Source: Arenibacter arenosicollis (lineage in GTDB: Bacteria > Bacteroidota > Bacteroidia > Flavobacteriales > Flavobacteriaceae). From it: a stretch of 64,000 bases of DNA. A model generated the notes under the pieces. The model was given only the letters and a program-made list of their open reading frames with translations, searched no databases and was not told the DNA's origin. A program made the position numbers and the translations under genes. The stretch is from NCBI RefSeq assembly GCF_014397245.1, contig NZ_JACLHY010000022.1, positions 16,237-80,236 of the forward strand. The letters are read 5' to 3'. Shown here piece after piece: positions 18,032 through 26,889 of this stretch (position 1 is the stretch's first letter; every line of letters begins with the position of its first letter).

Positions 18032-19246
18032 ATGGACAAAACAATACTTCATTTGGATTTGGATACTTTTTTTGTATCCGTAGAGCGACTTCAAGACAGT
18101 AAATTGGAGCATAGGCCCATACTCGTTGGTGGCGTTAGCGATAGAGGGGTGGTGGCAGCATGTAGCTATGAGACCAGAGGTTTTGGAGTGCACTCCGGCA
18201 TGCCTATGAAAATGGCCAAGGAACTTTGTCCGGAGGCCATCATCATAAAAGGGAACGCGGGAAACTACAGCAAGCATTCCGATATCGTAACCGATATTAT
18301 CAAAGAACACGTACCCCTATTCGAAAAATCCAGTATCGATGAATTTTACGCCGATCTTACCGGAATGGATCGGTTTTATGGTTGCCATCAATATTCTACC
18401 GAGTTGCGCCGCAAAATTATCAAGGAAACCGGACTCCCCATTTCTTTTGGGCTATCGGCAAATAAGGTGGTATCCAAGGTAGCTACCAATGAAGCCAAAC
18501 CCAACAATGAATTAAGGATAGATATAGGGTACGAGAAACCATTTTTAGCACCTTTATCCATAAAAAAAATACCTATGGTAGGCGATAAAACCTATCAGAC
18601 CCTTCGGAATTTGGGATTGCGGCAAATAAAGACCATTCAAGAAATGCCCATGGATATGATGCAACGGGTATTGGGCGCCAACGGGGGCGTAATCTGGAAG
18701 CGGGCCAACGGCATAGACAACACCCCTGTTATTCCTTTTTCCGAACGTAAATCCATTTCCACCGAACGTACTTTTGACAAGGACACCATTGATGTCATTA
18801 AACTGCGGGGAATCCTTATTGCCATGACCGAGAATCTGGCCTATCAGTTACGGAGGGGAAAAAAACTTACTGCCTGCATTGCAGTAAAAATTCGTTATTC
18901 GGATTTTAATACCTATTCCAAACAACTAAAGATTCCTTACACCAGTGCGGACCATATCCTGATTCCCAAGATTTTAGACCTCTTCAATACGCTTTACAAC
19001 AAAAGACTGTTGATCCGGTTGATCGGTATTCGTTTCAGTCATTTGGTACAGGGTCATTACCAGATCAATTTATTTGACGATACCGAGGAAATACTAAATC
19101 TATACAATGCCTTGGATAAGATTAGGGAACGCTATGGGGACAAAAGTGTTATAAGAGCCTCCGGTATGGGGGCCAAGACCATTGGAAGAATGCAGAATCC
19201 GTTCAACGGACAGCCTCCTATAGTATTGGCACACCGGAAACAGTGA
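18032..19246 (+). CDS. dinB: DNA polymerase IV (Y-family translesion polymerase)
   Basis: This 404-residue Y-family polymerase copies damaged templates. Catalytic carboxylates are in HLDLDTFFVSVERL (palm) and KSSIDEFYADLTG. VVAACSYETRGFGVHSGMPM is the nucleotide-binding finger region and FGLSANKVVSKVATNEAKPN leads to the helix-hairpin-helix thumb. The little-finger domain runs from about residue 240. The C terminus (RMQNPFNGQPPIVLAH) lacks an obvious beta-clamp QLxLF peptide, although INLFDD is nearby. Start at 18032 gives the canonical N terminus. The dyad upstream suggests specific regulation. Confidence 0.95.
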   Translation: MDKTILHLDLDTFFVSVERLQDSKLEHRPILVGGVSDRGVVAACSYETRGFGVHSGMPMKMAKELCPEAIIIKGNAGNYSKHSDIVTDIIKEHVPLFEKSSIDEFYADLTGMDRFYGCHQYSTELRRKIIKETGLPISFGLSANKVVSKVATNEAKPNNELRIDIGYEKPFLAPLSIKKIPMVGDKTYQTLRNLGLRQIKTIQEMPMDMMQRVLGANGGVIWKRANGIDNTPVIPFSERKSISTERTFDKDTIDVIKLRGILIAMTENLAYQLRRGKKLTACIAVKIRYSDFNTYSKQLKIPYTSADHILIPKILDLFNTLYNKRLLIRLIGIRFSHLVQGHYQINLFDDTEEILNLYNALDKIRERYGDKSVIRASGMGAKTIGRMQNPFNGQPPIVLAHRKQ

Positions 19247-19249
19247 GCC

Positions 19250-19300
19250 GTGGGCAGTGGGCAGAGAACAGTGGGCAGTGAACAGTGAACAGTAGTAGTG
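19250..19300. repeat. Short degenerate tandem repeat of CAGTGGG/CAGTGAA units
   Basis: The stretch after the dinB stop is a run of imperfect units such as CAGTGGGCAG and CAGTGAACAGTGAACAGT. It looks like replication slippage of a 7-8 base unit in intergenic DNA. No coding potential is seen. Confidence 0.75.
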
Positions 19301-19440
19301 GGAGAAAAAAGAATCAAGAACCAAGAATATGGAAACTAGACCTTAATAGTTCAAAGTAATTACCGTCATTACGAGTCTACCTGTCGATAGACAGGCTTCC
19401 CAACCAACAGGGAGGCGCAGCGCGGCAATCTGTTTATTGA
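19301..19440. repeat. Intergenic direct repeat, copy 1 (about 140 bp)
   Basis: This copy is repeated at 19471-19609 with 8 substitutions and one indel counted by eye. It contains CGTCATTACGAG near one end and GCGCGGCAATCT near the other, with an internal dyad CCTGTCGATAGACAGG. Elements bounded by CGTCATTGCGAG and GCAATCT are widespread in bacterial intergenic DNA and can fold when transcribed. Confidence 0.85.
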
Positions 19441-19470
19441 ACAGTATTGAAATTTTAGTAATGAGTATTT

Positions 19471-19609
19471 GGAGAAAAAGAATCAAGAACCAAGAATCTG
19501 GAGACTAGACCTTAATAGTTCAAAGTAGTTGCCGTCATTGCGAGTCTACCTGTCGATAGACAGGCTTGCCAACCGACAGGGAGGCGCAGCGCGGCAATCT
19601 ATTTATTGA
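19471..19609. repeat. Intergenic direct repeat, copy 2 (about 140 bp)
   Basis: This is the second copy of the 19301 element, in the same orientation, separated from copy 1 by 30 bases. It has the canonical CGTCATTGCGAG end, the internal CCTGTCGATAGACAGG dyad and a GCGCGGCAATCT end. Confidence 0.85.
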
Positions 19610-19676
19610 TGTGGCGTCAGTAGTGCGGTAAGGTTCAGTTAAGCTCAGAACCACTTTCAACCTATAACCATAGACC

Positions 19677-19732
19677 TCTTGGTTCTTGGCTCTTGGTTCT
19701 TTGATCTTGGTTCTTGGCTCTTGGCTCTTTAA
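19677..19732. repeat. Heptad-like TTGGTTC/TTGGCTC simple repeat
   Basis: Units TTGGTTC and TTGGCTC repeat about seven times. They are complementary to the CAAGAACCAAGAA stretches in the two direct repeats upstream, so a transcript of the region could form long imperfect hairpins. It ends just before the stop codon of queE. Confidence 0.75.
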
Positions 19733-19736
19733 CAGT

Positions 19737-20369
19737 CTAAGGTATATTCAAATACTTATGCGTTTGAAGCGACACTTTCCACTTGGGGTTTTGCATTACA
19801 TAATCTACGATCCAAGGGGTGACCTTATCCCTTACGCTCCATTCCGGCTGCAGGTACAAAATGCAATCCTTATTGGTCTTGGCCGCCTGTTCCTCGGCAA
19901 AAATAAAGTCGTGCTTATTGTACACGATCATCTTTAATTCATGTGCCTTGTCATAGATAATACCTTCTGGCAACTTATTCTTTTTTGGGGAAAGACAGAT
20001 CCAGTCCCAGGTTCCTGAAAGAGGATAGGCCCCGGAAGTTTCAATATGGGTCTTTAGATTTCTGGCCTTTAGGGCATCTGTTAGGGGTCCCATATCCCAG
20101 GTCAGGGGTTCACCCCCGGTAATGACTATGGTGTCGGAATATTTAGCCGCATTCGCCACAATATGGTCTATGCCAGTAGGTGGATGGGTTTCCGCATTCC
20201 AGCTCTCCTTAACATCGCACCAATGGCAACCTACGTCGCAACCGCCCACACGAATAAAATAAGCAGCGGTCCCTTTGTGGAACCCTTCGCCCTGAATAGT
20301 GTAAAATTCTTCCATTAGCGGAAGCATTAGGCCTTGGTCGACCAGCGCTAAAACATCTTCTTTTACCAT
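19737..20369 (-). CDS. queE: 7-carboxy-7-deazaguanine synthase QueE (radical SAM)
   Basis: The 210-residue enzyme converts carboxytetrahydropterin to 7-carboxy-7-deazaguanine on the way to queuosine. The N terminus has EEFYTIQGEGFHKGTAAYFIR, then the radical SAM cluster GCDVGCHWCDVKESW, a CxxxCxxC pattern in which the aromatic residue before the last Cys is typical. VITGGEPLTW and HIETSGAYPL are also family motifs. No other queuosine genes are in the window. A -7 box lies only 4 bases before the start codon. Confidence 0.93.
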   Translation of the reverse strand: MVKEDVLALVDQGLMLPLMEEFYTIQGEGFHKGTAAYFIRVGGCDVGCHWCDVKESWNAETHPPTGIDHIVANAAKYSDTIVITGGEPLTWDMGPLTDALKARNLKTHIETSGAYPLSGTWDWICLSPKKNKLPEGIIYDKAHELKMIVYNKHDFIFAEEQAAKTNKDCILYLQPEWSVRDKVTPWIVDYVMQNPKWKVSLQTHKYLNIP

Positions 20370-20373
20370 GGCG

Positions 20374-20381
20374 CAAAGATA
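20374..20381 (-). promoter_or_regulatory. -7 element abutting the queE start, likely near-leaderless mRNA
   Basis: On the minus strand TATCTTTG matches TAnnTTTG exactly and ends 4 bases before the queE ATG. Transcription would begin at or next to the start codon. No clear TTG -33 element is seen. Confidence 0.45.
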
Positions 20382-20577
20382 GAAAATACCCCGCTCTAGT
20401 ACTACTAATTAAGAAAAAGATATTGCAGCACGTCTTAAACCTACCTCATTAAAAAATATTGTAAATTAAACCTTTATAAATACCCGTAGCATATACGTAT
20501 AATATGGGTTTGAAAACGGTTATATAAGAACCATAGTAAGGAGTTACTATACACATACATTAAACCAAACCAATTAA

Positions 20578-21294
20578 ATGAGTGAAGCTAAAAAGAATAT
20601 AGACAATTATTTGGACAACCATTACATCCACCGAAGTAACTGGTTAAGAGCAGCTGTTCTTGGGGCCAATGACGGAATTTTATCAACGGCAAGTCTTGCA
20701 ATAGGTGTTGCCGCTGCAAGTGAAGTTAGAGACCCAATTGTGTTAGCAACTCTAGCAGGATTGGTAGCTGGTGCTCTATCTATGGCAGCAGGTGAATACG
20801 TTTCCGTAAGTTCCCAGACCGATGTAGAAAAAGCAGATATTGAAAGAGAGAAAATAGAATTAACAGAAACACCTGAGATCGAATTGCAGCTGTTAGCTGA
20901 GATTTATGAAAAAAGAGGTCTAAAAAAAGAAACCGCCATAACAGTAGCAAAAGAACTAACAGAACACGATGCCTTAGGAACACACATGAGGGATGAATTG
21001 GGCCTGAATGAGATAAGTAAAGCCAAACCCTTACAAGCCGCTTTTGCCTCCGGAGCAGCTTTTACAGTTGGTGGAATACTACCTCTCATCGTAACCCTCT
21101 TCTTGCCCTTAAAAAGCATGGAGTATTCACTTTACGGTTTTGCTCTTTTTTTCCTGATCATCCTAGGGGCACTAGCAGCAAAAACGGGTGGATCAAGTAT
21201 TAGTAAGGCTATCATCAGAATCACATTTTGGGGCACAGTGGCAATGGGGTTGACTGCTATGGTCGGGTATTTATTTAATGTAAATATTGGTTAA
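20578..21294 (+). CDS. VIT1/CCC1-family metal transporter
   Basis: A 238-residue membrane protein with the VIT1/CCC1 hallmarks: HRSNWLRAAVLGANDGILSTASLAIGVA in the first helix pair and GLVAGALSMAAGEYVSVSSQTDVEKADIEREK after the second. The cytosolic metal-binding segment is rich in Glu (EKIELTETPEIELQLLAEIY), and three helices follow. Family members move Fe2+ or Mn2+ across membranes; in bacteria the direction is usually export. It is a monocistronic-looking gene ahead of a sulfatase gene. Confidence 0.92.
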   Translation: MSEAKKNIDNYLDNHYIHRSNWLRAAVLGANDGILSTASLAIGVAAASEVRDPIVLATLAGLVAGALSMAAGEYVSVSSQTDVEKADIEREKIELTETPEIELQLLAEIYEKRGLKKETAITVAKELTEHDALGTHMRDELGLNEISKAKPLQAAFASGAAFTVGGILPLIVTLFLPLKSMEYSLYGFALFFLIILGALAAKTGGSSISKAIIRITFWGTVAMGLTAMVGYLFNVNIG

Positions 21295-21339
21295 TGAAAA
21301 GTTTTAACTTAGGCTAATCAAAAAATAAAATTTCCCGTA

Positions 21340-22944
21340 ATGAATAAATTAAAAATCACCTTCCTTTCAACAATTACCTTTTTGTGGATAATGCTAAGTT
21401 GCAATCCAGCAAAAAAACAGGTAGAAAGTTCTCCTCCCAACATACTTTTCTGTATTGCCGATGATGCTACCTTTAAGCACATGGGTGCCTATGGCAGCTC
21501 TTGGGTAAAAACTCCAACATTCGATAGAATTGCTGAACAAGGTTTACTGTTTACCAACGCATATACCCCTAATGCAAAGTGCGCACCTTCACGTTCCTGT
21601 ATTGTAACTGGTCGTAATTCATGGCAATTGGAAGAGGCGGGTAATCATTGGAGTTATTTTCCAACTAAATTTAAAACATATGCCGAAACGCTCAGTGATA
21701 ACGGCTATCATGTGGGTTTAACTGCCAAAGGATTGGCTCCAACCGTGGCCTTGACCGAAAGTGGAAAACAAAGACTTGTTTTGGGAAAGGAATTTAACGA
21801 AAAGAAAACAACGCCTCCCACAACTGCAATGTCCAATATAGATTACGCGGCCAATTTTATTGAATTTCTAAATGAGAAAACAGAAGACAAACCTTTTTGT
21901 TTTTGGTATGGAGGGTTCGAACCACATCGTGAATATGAATATGGCAGCGGTATAAACAAAGGCAATAAGAAGCTCGAAGATGTTGATGAAGTAATGGGTT
22001 TTTGGCCAGACACGGAAGCAGTCAGAACAGATATGCTCGATTACGCTTACGAAATAGAATACTTCGATTCACATTTGGAGAGAATGCTAAAAACCCTTGA
22101 GGAAAGGGGAATGTTAGACAACACAATTGTTATCGTAACATCAGATAACGGAATGCCATTTCCACGTGTTAAAGGTCAGGCCTATGAGTATTCCAACCAT
22201 TTGCCTCTTGCAATTATGTGGAAAGACGGTATAAAACAACCAGGTCGTAATATTAATGATTTTGTAAGTTTTATCGATTTTGCACCAACATTTCTTGAAT
22301 TGGCTGGTATTGAACAGTCTAAATCACAAATGCAGCCAATCGAAGGAAGAAGTTTAACTGATATCCTGTATTCCGATAATGGTGAAAATATATCGGCAGA
22401 CAGAGATTATGTTTTAATTGGTAAAGAACGGCATGATGTGGGACGACCAAATGATGTGGGATATCCAATTAGAGGCATTCGAAAGGGAGACTATTTGCTG
22501 GTACTTAATTTTGAAACAGACCGCTGGCCTGCAGGAAATCCGGAAACAGGTTATTTAAACACCGATGGAGGTGCTACAAAAACTCAAATATTGAATGACC
22601 GTAGGAAAATGGGTTCAAATAAATACTGGGATCTCTGTTTTGGGAAACGGCCCTATAAAGAGTTATATAATGTAGTTGAAGATCCTTTTTGTATTAATAA
22701 TCTTATAGACCAACCCGGATTGTTGGAAACTGCGGGTAATTTGGAAACACAATTAATTGAAGAATTAAAAAAACAAAAAGACCCTCGCATGTTTGGAAAT
22801 GGGCATGTTTTTGATGAGTATATGTACGCAAATGAAGCTGACCGAAATTTTTACGAGCGCCAGATGAAGGGCGAAAACCCAAAAGCCGGTTGGACCAACA
22901 AAACCGATATTGAATCGGCAGAGATGATGCAGGTACTAAAATGA
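21340..22944 (+). CDS. Sulfatase (formylglycine-dependent, family S1), lipoprotein
   Basis: A 534-residue lipoprotein (lipobox WIMLSC, Cys21). The active-site motif [12 protein letters not shown] starts at Cys81, which would be oxidised to formylglycine by an anaerobic or FGE-type maturase not present here. The metal-binding Asp pair is in [15 protein letters not shown] and the second metal site in [11 protein letters not shown]. The C-terminal part resembles heparan/N-sulfoglucosamine sulfatases ([18 protein letters not shown]). It likely removes sulfate esters from marine polysaccharide in the periplasm or at the surface. It is not adjacent to the PUL at 38-53 kb. Confidence 0.9.
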   Translation: MNKLKITFLSTITFLWIMLSCNPAKKQVESSPPNILFCIADDATFKHMGAYGSSWVKTPTFDRIAEQGLLFTNAYTPNAKCAPSRSCIVTGRNSWQLEEAGNHWSYFPTKFKTYAETLSDNGYHVGLTAKGLAPTVALTESGKQRLVLGKEFNEKKTTPPTTAMSNIDYAANFIEFLNEKTEDKPFCFWYGGFEPHREYEYGSGINKGNKKLEDVDEVMGFWPDTEAVRTDMLDYAYEIEYFDSHLERMLKTLEERGMLDNTIVIVTSDNGMPFPRVKGQAYEYSNHLPLAIMWKDGIKQPGRNINDFVSFIDFAPTFLELAGIEQSKSQMQPIEGRSLTDILYSDNGENISADRDYVLIGKERHDVGRPNDVGYPIRGIRKGDYLLVLNFETDRWPAGNPETGYLNTDGGATKTQILNDRRKMGSNKYWDLCFGKRPYKELYNVVEDPFCINNLIDQPGLLETAGNLETQLIEELKKQKDPRMFGNGHVFDEYMYANEADRNFYERQMKGENPKAGWTNKTDIESAEMMQVLK

Positions 22945-23035
22945 AATAATTGGAAATAAAAAAAACCATTAGATAACAAATTCAATAAGCGAACACTCAA
23001 CTAACCCAACGATTCAAATTTAAAAGACATAGGTA

Positions 23036-23425
23036 ATGATTAAAATTGACCCGATAATAGCTGTAAAAGATGTTGTAGCCAGTTCAAAATGGTATCAGTC
23101 AGTATTTGGTTGTAGAAGTATGCACGGTGGAAAAGATTTTGAGGTTTTGGTGTCTAAAAATGATGAAGTATTAATTTGCCTTCATAAGTGGGGTGAACAC
23201 CAGCATCCTACTATGAACAATCCAATAATTACTCCTGGAAATGGACTTATCCTTTATTTCAGGACTGATAATATGAACGGAATACGACAAAATATCCAAG
23301 CAGTGGGCCACCCGATGGAAGAAGATATTCACTTAAATAAGAACTCGGGGAAAATGGAATTTTCAATTCGAGATCCTAATGGATATTATTTAACGGTTTC
23401 TGAATTTCACAAATATGAAGGTTGA
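23036..23425 (+). CDS. VOC-family (glyoxalase/bleomycin resistance fold) protein
   Basis: The 129-residue protein has the two beta-alpha-beta-beta-beta units of the VOC fold: IDPIIAVKDVVASSKWYQSVFG and the later LILYFRTDNMNGIRQNIQAVG, ending FSIRDPNGYYLTVSEF. Candidate metal ligands include His residues in CLHKWGEHQHP and the Glu in the final strand. Substrate unknown. It follows the sulfatase by 91 bases on the same strand. Confidence 0.88.
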   Translation: MIKIDPIIAVKDVVASSKWYQSVFGCRSMHGGKDFEVLVSKNDEVLICLHKWGEHQHPTMNNPIITPGNGLILYFRTDNMNGIRQNIQAVGHPMEEDIHLNKNSGKMEFSIRDPNGYYLTVSEFHKYEG

Positions 23426-23586
23426 TATAAACTAAGCCATTTGCCCAGAAAACTCTGGCTCAGGCCTACAATTTGAGGATTGCAACAGATCTCTTATTTT
23501 TATTTAAAATATGTTCTTTAAGAGAACAAACTGTACTTGTTATTTAGGAAATACGTATTGGATAATATTTTACAAAATAAAAAACT

Positions 23587-24165
23587 ATGAATCCCGAGCT
23601 TGATTTTTTCTTTAATAAGGCAAGTAAGTGGCAGGACGCTTATAAGAAATTGAGAATACTTATTCTGGATTGTGGACTTACAGAAGAATTGAAATGGGGC
23701 AAACCCTGTTACACCTTCAAGGGTACAAATATAGTTCTAATACATGGGTTTAAAGAATACTGTGCACTGCTATTCCATAAAGGTGCCCTTTTAAAGGATA
23801 CCAATGGCATCCTTGTTCAACAAACCGAAAATGTACAGGCAGCACGGCAGATCAGGTTTACCAATGTCCAGGAAATAGCGGGGATGGAAGCTACCCTAAA
23901 AGCCTACATCTTTGAGGCCGTAGAGGTAGAAAAAGCCGGATTAAAAATAGATTTTAAAAAAACCAAGGAATACAAAGTGCCGGAGGAATTTCAAAAGAAA
24001 CTTAATGAAACCCCTGAATTAAAGTTTGCCTTTGAATCGCTTACTCCTGGCCGACAAAGAGGATATCTTCTTCATTTTTCCCAACCCAAACAATCCAAAA
24101 CCAGAATATCCAGAATTGAAAAATGTATGGAGCAAATTCTTAACGGCAAGGGATTAAATGACTAA
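23587..24165 (+). CDS. YdeI/OmpD-associated (DUF1801-type) protein
   Basis: This 192-residue soluble protein has an N-terminal DUF1801/YdhG-like domain (KLRILILDCGLTEELKWGKPCYTF, LIHGFKEYCALLFHKGALLKD). The C-terminal YdeI segment is FQKKLNETPELKFAFESLTPGRQRGYLLHF, followed by SKTRISRIEKCMEQIL. Such proteins are common in Bacteroidetes and are thought to aid stress or peptide resistance; the biochemical role is unknown. It lies 18 bases ahead of the beta-lactamase gene on the same strand. Confidence 0.85.
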   Translation: MNPELDFFFNKASKWQDAYKKLRILILDCGLTEELKWGKPCYTFKGTNIVLIHGFKEYCALLFHKGALLKDTNGILVQQTENVQAARQIRFTNVQEIAGMEATLKAYIFEAVEVEKAGLKIDFKKTKEYKVPEEFQKKLNETPELKFAFESLTPGRQRGYLLHFSQPKQSKTRISRIEKCMEQILNGKGLND

Positions 24166-24183
24166 CAAAAATCATAAATTTTT

Positions 24184-24984
24184 ATGAGCAAATACCCATT
24201 GCCAATAATTCTAATTGCGGCCCTAAGTTTGTTGGCGTTCAAGGCATCGCCCTTCCAAACAAATACGACAAAGGCAGCTAAAATTCAAGTGATGAACTTG
24301 GCTCCTGGTGACAGCTTAAAAGTTTATGAATCCGAAAATTTAATTGTTCTTAAACTGTCCCAACATATTTACCAGCATATTTCCTTTTTAAATACGGATG
24401 ATTTCGGAAAAGTCGCCTGTAACGGAATTTTGGTCATCAATAACCATAAAGGAGTGGTGTTCGACACCCCCACGGACAATATAAGTTCCCTGGAATTAAT
24501 AAAATTTGTGACCAAAAAATTGAAAACGGATATAACTGCGGTAATTCCAACCCATTTTCATGAAGATTGTATTGGAGGGATCGCTAATTTTGTTGATAAG
24601 GGCATTCCCGTATACGCCAATAATAAAACAATGGTATTATTAAACACGGAGAAATCAAACTTTACCAAACACATACAAGAATTTAACGGCAAGCTTAGTT
24701 TGCATGTCGGAGGCAAAAAAGTGTATGCAGAATATTTTGGGGAAGGCCATACCAAAGACAATATTATAGGATATTTCCCAGAAGACGAAGCTATTTTTGG
24801 CGGGTGCCTCATAAAAGAGGAAAACGCAGGCAAAGGATACTTAGGTGACGCCAATACAGCTGAATGGCCAGCAACCGTACAGAATATCAAATTAAAATAC
24901 CCTGCTACCAAAATTGTAATTCCCGGTCATGGCAAATATGGAGGTATGGCATTATTGGATTATACCATACAGCTCTTTCAGTAA
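24184..24984 (+). CDS. Subclass B1 metallo-beta-lactamase, CcrA-like
   Basis: A 266-residue protein with an N-terminal signal sequence (LPIILIAALSLLAFKASPF). All B1 zinc ligands are present: HFHED (His124, His126, Asp128), His189 in GEGHTKDNI, Cys208 in FGGCLIK and His249 in IPGHGKYGG. Lys211 matches the B1 substrate-binding Lys in GGCLIK, and GYLGDAN supplies the conserved Asn region. HEDCIGG and PGHGKYGG are very close to HGDCIGG and PGHGDYGG of Bacteroides fragilis CcrA. It should hydrolyse beta-lactams including carbapenems in the periplasm, but activity cannot be shown from sequence. Confidence 0.88.
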   Translation: MSKYPLPIILIAALSLLAFKASPFQTNTTKAAKIQVMNLAPGDSLKVYESENLIVLKLSQHIYQHISFLNTDDFGKVACNGILVINNHKGVVFDTPTDNISSLELIKFVTKKLKTDITAVIPTHFHEDCIGGIANFVDKGIPVYANNKTMVLLNTEKSNFTKHIQEFNGKLSLHVGGKKVYAEYFGEGHTKDNIIGYFPEDEAIFGGCLIKEENAGKGYLGDANTAEWPATVQNIKLKYPATKIVIPGHGKYGGMALLDYTIQLFQ

Positions 24985-25061
24985 ACAATAGGCTCCATAA
25001 AAAGGACCGGTACTCCCCTATTCCGGGCTATTTGGCATACGTGCAATTTAGATTTAATAAA

Positions 25062-25097
25062 AAAACCTTGGCCAGGGAATTCCTTGGCCAAGGTTTT
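25062..25097. terminator. Bidirectional hairpin terminator between the beta-lactamase and oxidoreductase genes
   Basis: Perfect arms AAAACCTTGGCCA (25062-25074) and TGGCCAAGGTTTT (25085-25097) enclose a 10-base loop. A/T-tracts on both sides serve the convergent genes. Confidence 0.9.
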
Positions 25098-25149
25098 AAT
25101 CTTACTGAACTTTCCAGTTTTATTTACTTAAACGGAAGTCATTTTCCAA

Positions 25150-26487
25150 TTATACATTTTCTGGAACCTCAAACCCTTTACGATAATCACGTCTCAACAT
25201 TTTATCCGCTTCGGGATCGTTTACGAAGGATTCGGATTTTGGATTAAAGTCTAGGACACGTCCCGTTCTGTAGGCAATGTTCCCCAAATGCGCCAATCCA
25301 GAGGAAAGATGTGCAGTTTCTACTGGTCCGTTCAAAATAGTTTTGTCACGCTTGCGCACGGCTTCGATAAAATTGGCAAAATGTCCGTCCGTACCACCGG
25401 CACCACGATCCATTCCAGATCCGGACTCTCCACCATCCTCACCAGATTTACCAGGTGTTCTGTCCTCTCCTAGATATGTTTTATACTTGTCATAACCGTC
25501 TACGACCAATATTCCCTTATCTCCATAGAAAATATTACCTACAGTGGCACCTTCCTCGGTATTGGTACACCAAGGCCGTACTTCAAACTGAATGATTTTC
25601 CTTTCTTCAGGGTAGTTATATACCGAAGTAAGTACCTCTGGCACTTCCTTGCAATCATCCCATAGGAATTTACCGCCCATGGAAGTAATCTTTGTAGGAA
25701 GCCCAACATCCAAGCCCCACATACAAAGATCTGTTTCATGAATACCCTGGTTGCCCACATCGCCATTACCATAATCCCAATGCCAATGCCAATTGTAATG
25801 CACCAAATTCCTTGTAAACGGACGCTTTTGAGCTGGCCCAGTCCACAGATCATAATCTATCCCTGCTGGCACAGGAGAAAAACCTTTGTCACCGATATCA
25901 CCCCTCCAACGAAAAACTATACCTCTGGCCATATATACCCGACCTATATATCCATCTCGCATTAAGTTGATAGCCTCGTTTACGGCGGGGGAACTCCTCA
26001 ATTGAACCCCGTGCTGTACAATACGACCATACTTTTCTGCAGCTTCCACCATTTTACGGCCTTCCCAAATATTGTGCGACCCCGGTTTTTCAACATAGGC
26101 GTCCTTACCTGCCTGGCAGGCCCAAATTACAGAAAGGGCATGCCAATGGTTCGGCGATGCAATACTAACCACGTCTATATCCTTATTATCCATAACCCTA
26201 CGGAGATCCTGCTCCAAGGCAACATCTTTTTTATATGTTTCCTTAAAGGTTTTTTGGCGCTCCCGCAACAAATTCATGTCCGGATCACATAAGGTGGTGA
26301 CCTGTACGTTCTTTTGTGCCATTAGGCCTTGGATATGGCTTTTTCCACGGCCATTGACGCCCAAAACTGCCGCATTAATACGGTCGTTGGCTCCAAAAAC
26401 GGTGGACGAAATTATGGTCGGTGCGGCAATAACGGCCGAACTGGCCACAGCCGTTCTTTTAATAAAGGATCTTCTCGTTGATTTCAT
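25150..26487 (-). CDS. Secreted Gfo/Idh/MocA-family oxidoreductase
   Basis: The 445-residue protein has a twin-arginine-like signal (STRRSFIKRTAVASSAV) with Ala-rich h-region, then a Rossmann domain with AAVLGVNGRGKSHIQGL and SIASPNHWHALSVIWACQAGKDAYVEKPG, the GFO/IDH signature with the EKP catalytic Lys. HYNWHWHWDYGNGDVGNQGIHE is typical of the Planctomycete/Bacteroidetes exported subfamily. It probably oxidises or rearranges a sugar or polyol in the periplasm using a bound nicotinamide cofactor. It is a stand-alone gene with its own terminator. Confidence 0.9.
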   Translation of the reverse strand: MKSTRRSFIKRTAVASSAVIAAPTIISSTVFGANDRINAAVLGVNGRGKSHIQGLMAQKNVQVTTLCDPDMNLLRERQKTFKETYKKDVALEQDLRRVMDNKDIDVVSIASPNHWHALSVIWACQAGKDAYVEKPGSHNIWEGRKMVEAAEKYGRIVQHGVQLRSSPAVNEAINLMRDGYIGRVYMARGIVFRWRGDIGDKGFSPVPAGIDYDLWTGPAQKRPFTRNLVHYNWHWHWDYGNGDVGNQGIHETDLCMWGLDVGLPTKITSMGGKFLWDDCKEVPEVLTSVYNYPEERKIIQFEVRPWCTNTEEGATVGNIFYGDKGILVVDGYDKYKTYLGEDRTPGKSGEDGGESGSGMDRGAGGTDGHFANFIEAVRKRDKTILNGPVETAHLSSGLAHLGNIAYRTGRVLDFNPKSESFVNDPEADKMLRRDYRKGFEVPENV

Positions 26488-26889
26488 TTGACTCTATATT
26501 TACATTAACTTCAATTACACAATAATTCTACTTATTATAACCACTTATACTTTGTTTAATCCATTAAGCAAAAGGAACCATATCGCCCATTAATAGGTAA
26601 TGCCGTCCTTGGCCACTTCCTCCTTTTCAGGTGATTATGCCCTATAAAAGTCACGTTAATTTGAATGACAGAACAATAGCTTTTTACTTTTGCTATGAAA
26701 GTTAGTATTATTTTTTTATTCGTTAACGTTAACAGCCATAGATTTTTGTTAATTTTTAATATTAGAGGATCAAGGCAAGGTTTGTACGACGGTTTTTAGA
26801 TCATTTGCAAAAATTTAATTTATCCGCTACCTTTCTTAATTAAAACCATAATGAAGGTTGAGACCAACATTAGGTCCAAATTATAAGTT
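26488..26889. other. Divergent intergenic region
   Basis: About 400 AT-rich bases between the oxidoreductase (minus) and a DUF1801 gene (plus). The only notable element is GTTAACGTTAAC at 26722-26733, a 12-base palindrome with the central AACGTT seen in some LacI-type operators. No clear TAnnTTTG promoter or gene was found. Confidence 0.35.

Noticed and set aside
19250..19732. CRISPR array
   Set aside because: Repeats are long direct copies and slipped simple repeats, not short identical repeats with unique equal spacers; no cas gene is nearby.
24864..25247. 127-codon plus-strand frame crossing the beta-lactamase end and the terminator
   Set aside because: It reads through a strong hairpin and overlaps two well-supported genes out of frame.
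26722..26733. GTTAACGTTAAC as a LacI-family operator
   Set aside because: A 12-base AT-rich palindrome alone is weak and no LacI gene or promoter is adjacent; only noted in the gap entry.
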